Source: Cherax quadricarinatus | Lineage: Eukaryota > Arthropoda > Malacostraca > Decapoda > Parastacidae | Length of the DNA stretch: 64,000 nucleotides | Direction: 5' to 3' | Assembly: GCF_038502225.1 (NCBI RefSeq) | Contig: NW_027195370.1 | Coordinates: forward strand, 1 to 64,000 | Part shown: positions 61,180 to 64,000 of the stretch, piece by piece | Numbering within the stretch: position 1 is the first letter of the stretch | Layout of the letters: each line of letters opens with the position of its first letter | Notes under the pieces: model-generated | Databases searched by the model: none | What the model was told of the DNA's origin: nothing | What the model saw: only the letters and a program-made list of their open reading frames with translations | Position numbers and translations under genes: made by a program

Positions 61180-61289
61180 TATTTTCTTTTGGGGGATTTT
61201 CTTTCTTTTTTGGGTCACCCTGCCTCGGTGGGAGACGGCCGACTTGTTGGAAAAAAAAAAAAAAAACACACACACATTGTAACCTTTAC

Positions 61290-61447
61290 AAAGAAATATT
61301 TATTTATTTATTTAAGGAATTTCCCTTGAGGGGGAAGTTCACATCCTGAAATTTTCTTTGTATCCAAAAGCAAAAAATTGACCAAATGACGGTTCGTATC
61401 CTGAAAAATTCGCATAGTGGGGCATTCGTAAGCTGAGGTTCCACTGT
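61290..61447 (+). mobile_element. Tigger 3'-end remnant
   Basis: Ends AGCTGAGGTTCCACTG then TA, the right terminus of the CAGTGGAACCTC type seen in T1. The 5' side is missing. T4 begins 6 bp further on. Confidence 0.65.
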
Positions 61448-61453
61448 AGTATA

Positions 61454-63361
61454 CAGTGGACCCCCGCATACCGATGGCACCACATAATGATTAATCCACA
61501 TACCGCTTGCTTTAATCGCAAAAATTTTGCCTCGCATACCGCTTAAAAACCCGCTCACCGATTTTCGGCCGAGATGCGTCCAATGTGCGCCCTCAGCCAG
61601 CCTCACATGTGCCGCCCGTGCCATTGTTTACCAGCCAGCCTCCGCGGTAACATCCAAGCATACAATTAGAATATTTCGTATTATTACAGTGTTTTCGGTG
61701 CTGTTTCTGGAAAATAAGTGACCATGGGCCCCAAGAAAGCTTCTAGTGCCAACCCTACACCAATAAGGGTGAGAATTCTAATAGAAATGAAGAAAGAGAT
61801 CATTGATAAGTATGAAAGTGGAGTGCGTATCGCCGACCTGGTCAGGTTGTACAAGAAACCCCAATCAACCATCGCTACTATTGTGGGCACCAGAAAGGCA
61901 ATCAAGGAAGCTGTTCTTGCCAAAGGTTTAACTGTGTTTTCGAAACAAAGATCGCAAGTGATGGAAGATGTTGAGAGACTCTTATTGGTGTGGATAAATG
62001 AAAAACAGCTAGCAGGAGATAGCGTCTCTCAAGCGATCATAAGCGAAAAGGCTAGGAAGTTGCATGAGGATTTAATTAAAAAAATGCCTGCAACTAGTGC
62101 TGATGTGAGTGAATTTAAGGCCAGCAAAGGTTGGTTTGAGAGATTTAAGAAGCATAGTGGCATACATAGTGTGATAAGGCATGGTGAGGCTGCCAGTTCG
62201 GACCACAAAGCGGCTGAAAAATATGTGCATGAATTCAAGGAGTACATAGAGACTGAAGGACTGAAACCTGAACAAGTGTTTAATTGTGATGAAACAGGCC
62301 TGTTTTGGAAGAAAATGCCAAGCAGGACCTACATTACTCAGGAGGAAAAGGCACTCCCAGGACATAAGCCTTTGAAAGACAGGCTTACTTTGTTGATGTG
62401 TTCCAATGCTACTGGTGATTGCAAAGTGAAGCCTTTATTAGTGTATCACTCTGAAACTCCCAGACCGTTCAGGCAAAAGAATGTCCTCAAGGAGAATTTG
62501 TGTGTGCTGTGGAGGGCAAACAGTAAGGCATGGGTCACTAGGGACTTTTTCTATGACAGGTTACACCATGCATTTGCCCCCTGGTCATCCTACAGACGTG
62601 GCAGAGCGACTTTATGGGGACATGAAATTCATTAACATCAAGTTTTTGCCTCCTAATACCACTCCTCTCCTGCAGCCCATGGACCAGCAGGTTATTGCAA
62701 ACTTCAAGAAACTGTACACAAAAGCTCTGTTTGAAAGGTGCTTTGTAGTGACCTCAGAAACTCAATTGACTCTAAGAGAGTTTTGGAGAGAGCACTTTAA
62801 TATCCTCAATTGTGTAAACCTTATAGGTAAGGCTTGGGAGGGAGTGACTAAGAAGACCTTGAACTCTGCTTGGAAGAAACTGTGGCCAGAATGTGTAGAC
62901 AAAAGGGATTTTGAAGGGTTTGAGGCTAACCCTGAGAGGATTATGCCAGTTGAGGAATCCATTGTGGCATTGGGAAAGTCCTTGGGGTTGGAGGTTAGTG
63001 GGGAGGATGTGGAAGAGTTGGTGGAGGAGGACAATGAAGAACTAACCACTGATGAGCTGATAGATCAACTTCAAGAGCAAGAGGCCAGACCTGAGAAAAC
63101 TGGTTCAGAGGAGGGGAGAGAGAAATTGAAGAAGTTGCCTACTACAAAGATTAAGGAAATCTGTCCAATGTGGCTGAAAGTGCAAACCTTTATGGATGAG
63201 AATCACCCTCACACAGCTATTGCAAGCAGTGCTGGTGACTATTACACTGACAATGTTGTGAAACACTTTAGGATAAAGGAACGAGAGGTACGGGCCTCTA
63301 TGGACAGATATGTTGTGCGACAGAAGTCCAGTGACTCTGAAACTGGTCCTAGTGGCATTAA
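61454..63361 (+). mobile_element. Tigger/pogo copy T4, interrupted by piggyBac at TTAA
   Basis: Left end CAGTGGACCCCCGCATACCG after TA at 61,452-61,453. Transposase from 61,724 to 63,357, then TTAA (63,358-63,361) where T2 has the corresponding GGCATTAA in its C-terminal coding part. The remainder of T4 is outside the window or lost. Confidence 0.85.
61724..63361 (+). pseudogene. Tigger T4 transposase with deletion in the catalytic domain
   Basis: ATG at 61,724: MGPKKASSANPTPIRVRI. HTH region IIDKYESGVRIADLVRLYKK, second DNA-binding part LLLVWINEKQLAGDSVSQ, KGWFERFKKHSGIH, then VFNCDETGLFWKKMP (first catalytic Asp, about 62,287), YITQEEKALPGHK and LCVLWRANSKAWV. At about 62,575 a deletion removes the strand bearing the second Asp (LLLMDNAPAH in T2) and shifts the frame. 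The remainder, from GHPTDVAERLYGDMKF, FLPPNTTPLLQPMDQQV and REFWREHFN to SGIN at the TTAA, is open. Apart from that lesion the coding sequence is intact, so T4 decayed little before deletion. Confidence 0.88.
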
Positions 63362-64000
63362 CCCTTTCAGGGTCCGTCCTGTAGATCTACGGCTTTACGT
63401 TCAGGGTCTAAACCGTAGATCTACGCCATGAGCTCAGCTCACTCTGATAAACTGTGAGTGGTACATTTGGGCCTAGATATGAGAGAATACATCTATGTGG
63501 TATGTGTGCACCACATAAAACAGATCCTGCAGCACACTGTGTATAATGAGAGAAAAAAAATGAAATCATGATTTTTCGATTAAAACAGCAACTTTGCAGT
63601 GTTTTTTTCGTATGTTTTTTATAGTTGTATTTGCGATTTCTTGGTCTCATTTGATAGAATGGAAGACATATTACAGAAATAGAGATGATTTTGATTGGTT
63701 TTAGCATTGGAAATGGCTTGAAACTGAGCTCAAAGTAGCGGAAATGTTAAATTTTTGCCAATATTCAAGAGTAAACAAACGACCTCACACGTCTAATACA
63801 CGTCAGCTGGTGGGTCTAATATACATTCACAAATATGGTGATGATATTTATACAATTATTACAGTATTGCATAACAGTAAATCTTCTATTTTTTTGGTGT
63901 GAATAAAAATTCATTATGTGAATAAAAAATCAAAATGGAATTTATTTGTAAAGCCTCAAAACATAAGTAATGAACAGAGGAAATGTTAGTTTAGTGCCAG
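63362..64000 (+). mobile_element. piggyBac end, truncated by the window
   Basis: Starts CCCTTTCAGGGTCCG right after TTAA at 63,358-63,361. Two GTAGATCTAC palindromes flank a 25-bp spacer near 63,382-63,425. The next 400 bp match the complement of 13,367-13,740. Beyond about 63,780 the sequence is AT-rich. No transposase frame within the window. Confidence 0.8.

Larger units (their letters stand above)
59406..61275 (+). mobile_element. RTE-type LINE, 5'-truncated
   Basis: RT and C-terminal domain of an RTE-clade LINE, 3' UTR, and an A-rich tail at about 61,250-61,266 followed by (CA)n. A MITE interrupts the 3' UTR at 60,978-61,179. No target duplication recognised. Confidence 0.8.

Overview
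The window looks like accessory DNA from an arthropod genome, most likely a decapod crustacean (crayfish-like). That assignment is an inference. It rests on the mix of elements (I-group LINEs with a (TAA)n-type tail, CR1/L2 LINEs ending in AGGTGAGTAC plus (AC)n, an RTE LINE, Tigger/pogo, piggyBac, Penelope-like and BEL/Pao elements), on abundant (TG)n and (AAT)n microsatellites, and on the absence of bacterial features. I recognise no host protein-coding gene, tRNA or rRNA. Nearly everything is mobile DNA of very different ages, much of it nested.

Layout. 1-4.83 kb: decayed L1/Tx1-like LINE, plus strand. 4.8-9.1 kb: AT-rich DNA, a candidate orphan gypsy LTR, two fragments of one gypsy gag (the first with an inverted segment), and a 3' piece of the I-group LINE family called I-B here. 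9.1-13.4 kb and 13.8-18.4 kb: two minus-strand copies (A, B) of another I-group LINE family (I-A). They are separated by a piggyBac end and interrupted by a solo LTR (copy A), a Tigger-type MITE (copy B) and an L2-like LINE (copy B). 18.4-18.9 kb: CR1 fragments, one of them split by a complete BEL/Pao retrotransposon (18,885-26,870) with near-identical LTRs and a 5-bp target duplication. 27.2-34.4 kb: an I-B LINE with both ORFs open, joined by an overlapping TAATG. 34.4-38.0 kb: Penelope-like element. 38.0-45.4 kb: piggyBac element with TTAA flanks and matching ends, split by a 4.5-kb cluster of LINE fragments. 45.7-55.4 kb: a Tigger copy carrying I-A copy C (8 kb), which itself carries a CR1-type LINE. 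55.8-58.1 kb: full-length but frameshifted Tigger. 58.3-61.4 kb: two 200-bp MITEs, a Tigger 5' fragment, an RTE LINE and a Tigger 3' end. 61.45-64 kb: Tigger copy with a catalytic-region deletion, entered at a TTAA by a piggyBac end that runs off the window.

How the parts relate. Only three coding units look intact enough to express full proteins: the BEL gag-protease and RT-integrase frames (divided by one in-frame UGA), I-B ORF1 and I-B ORF2. The rest are relics, but target-site duplications and broken reading frames let the order of insertion be read. Points most worth a second look are the UGA between the BEL frames, the missing polypurine tract of that element, the UAAUG junction of I-B, a 25-bp exon-like cassette conserved at the 3' end of Tigger copies, and the nested insertion stacks. 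All alignments were made by eye; no database search was run.
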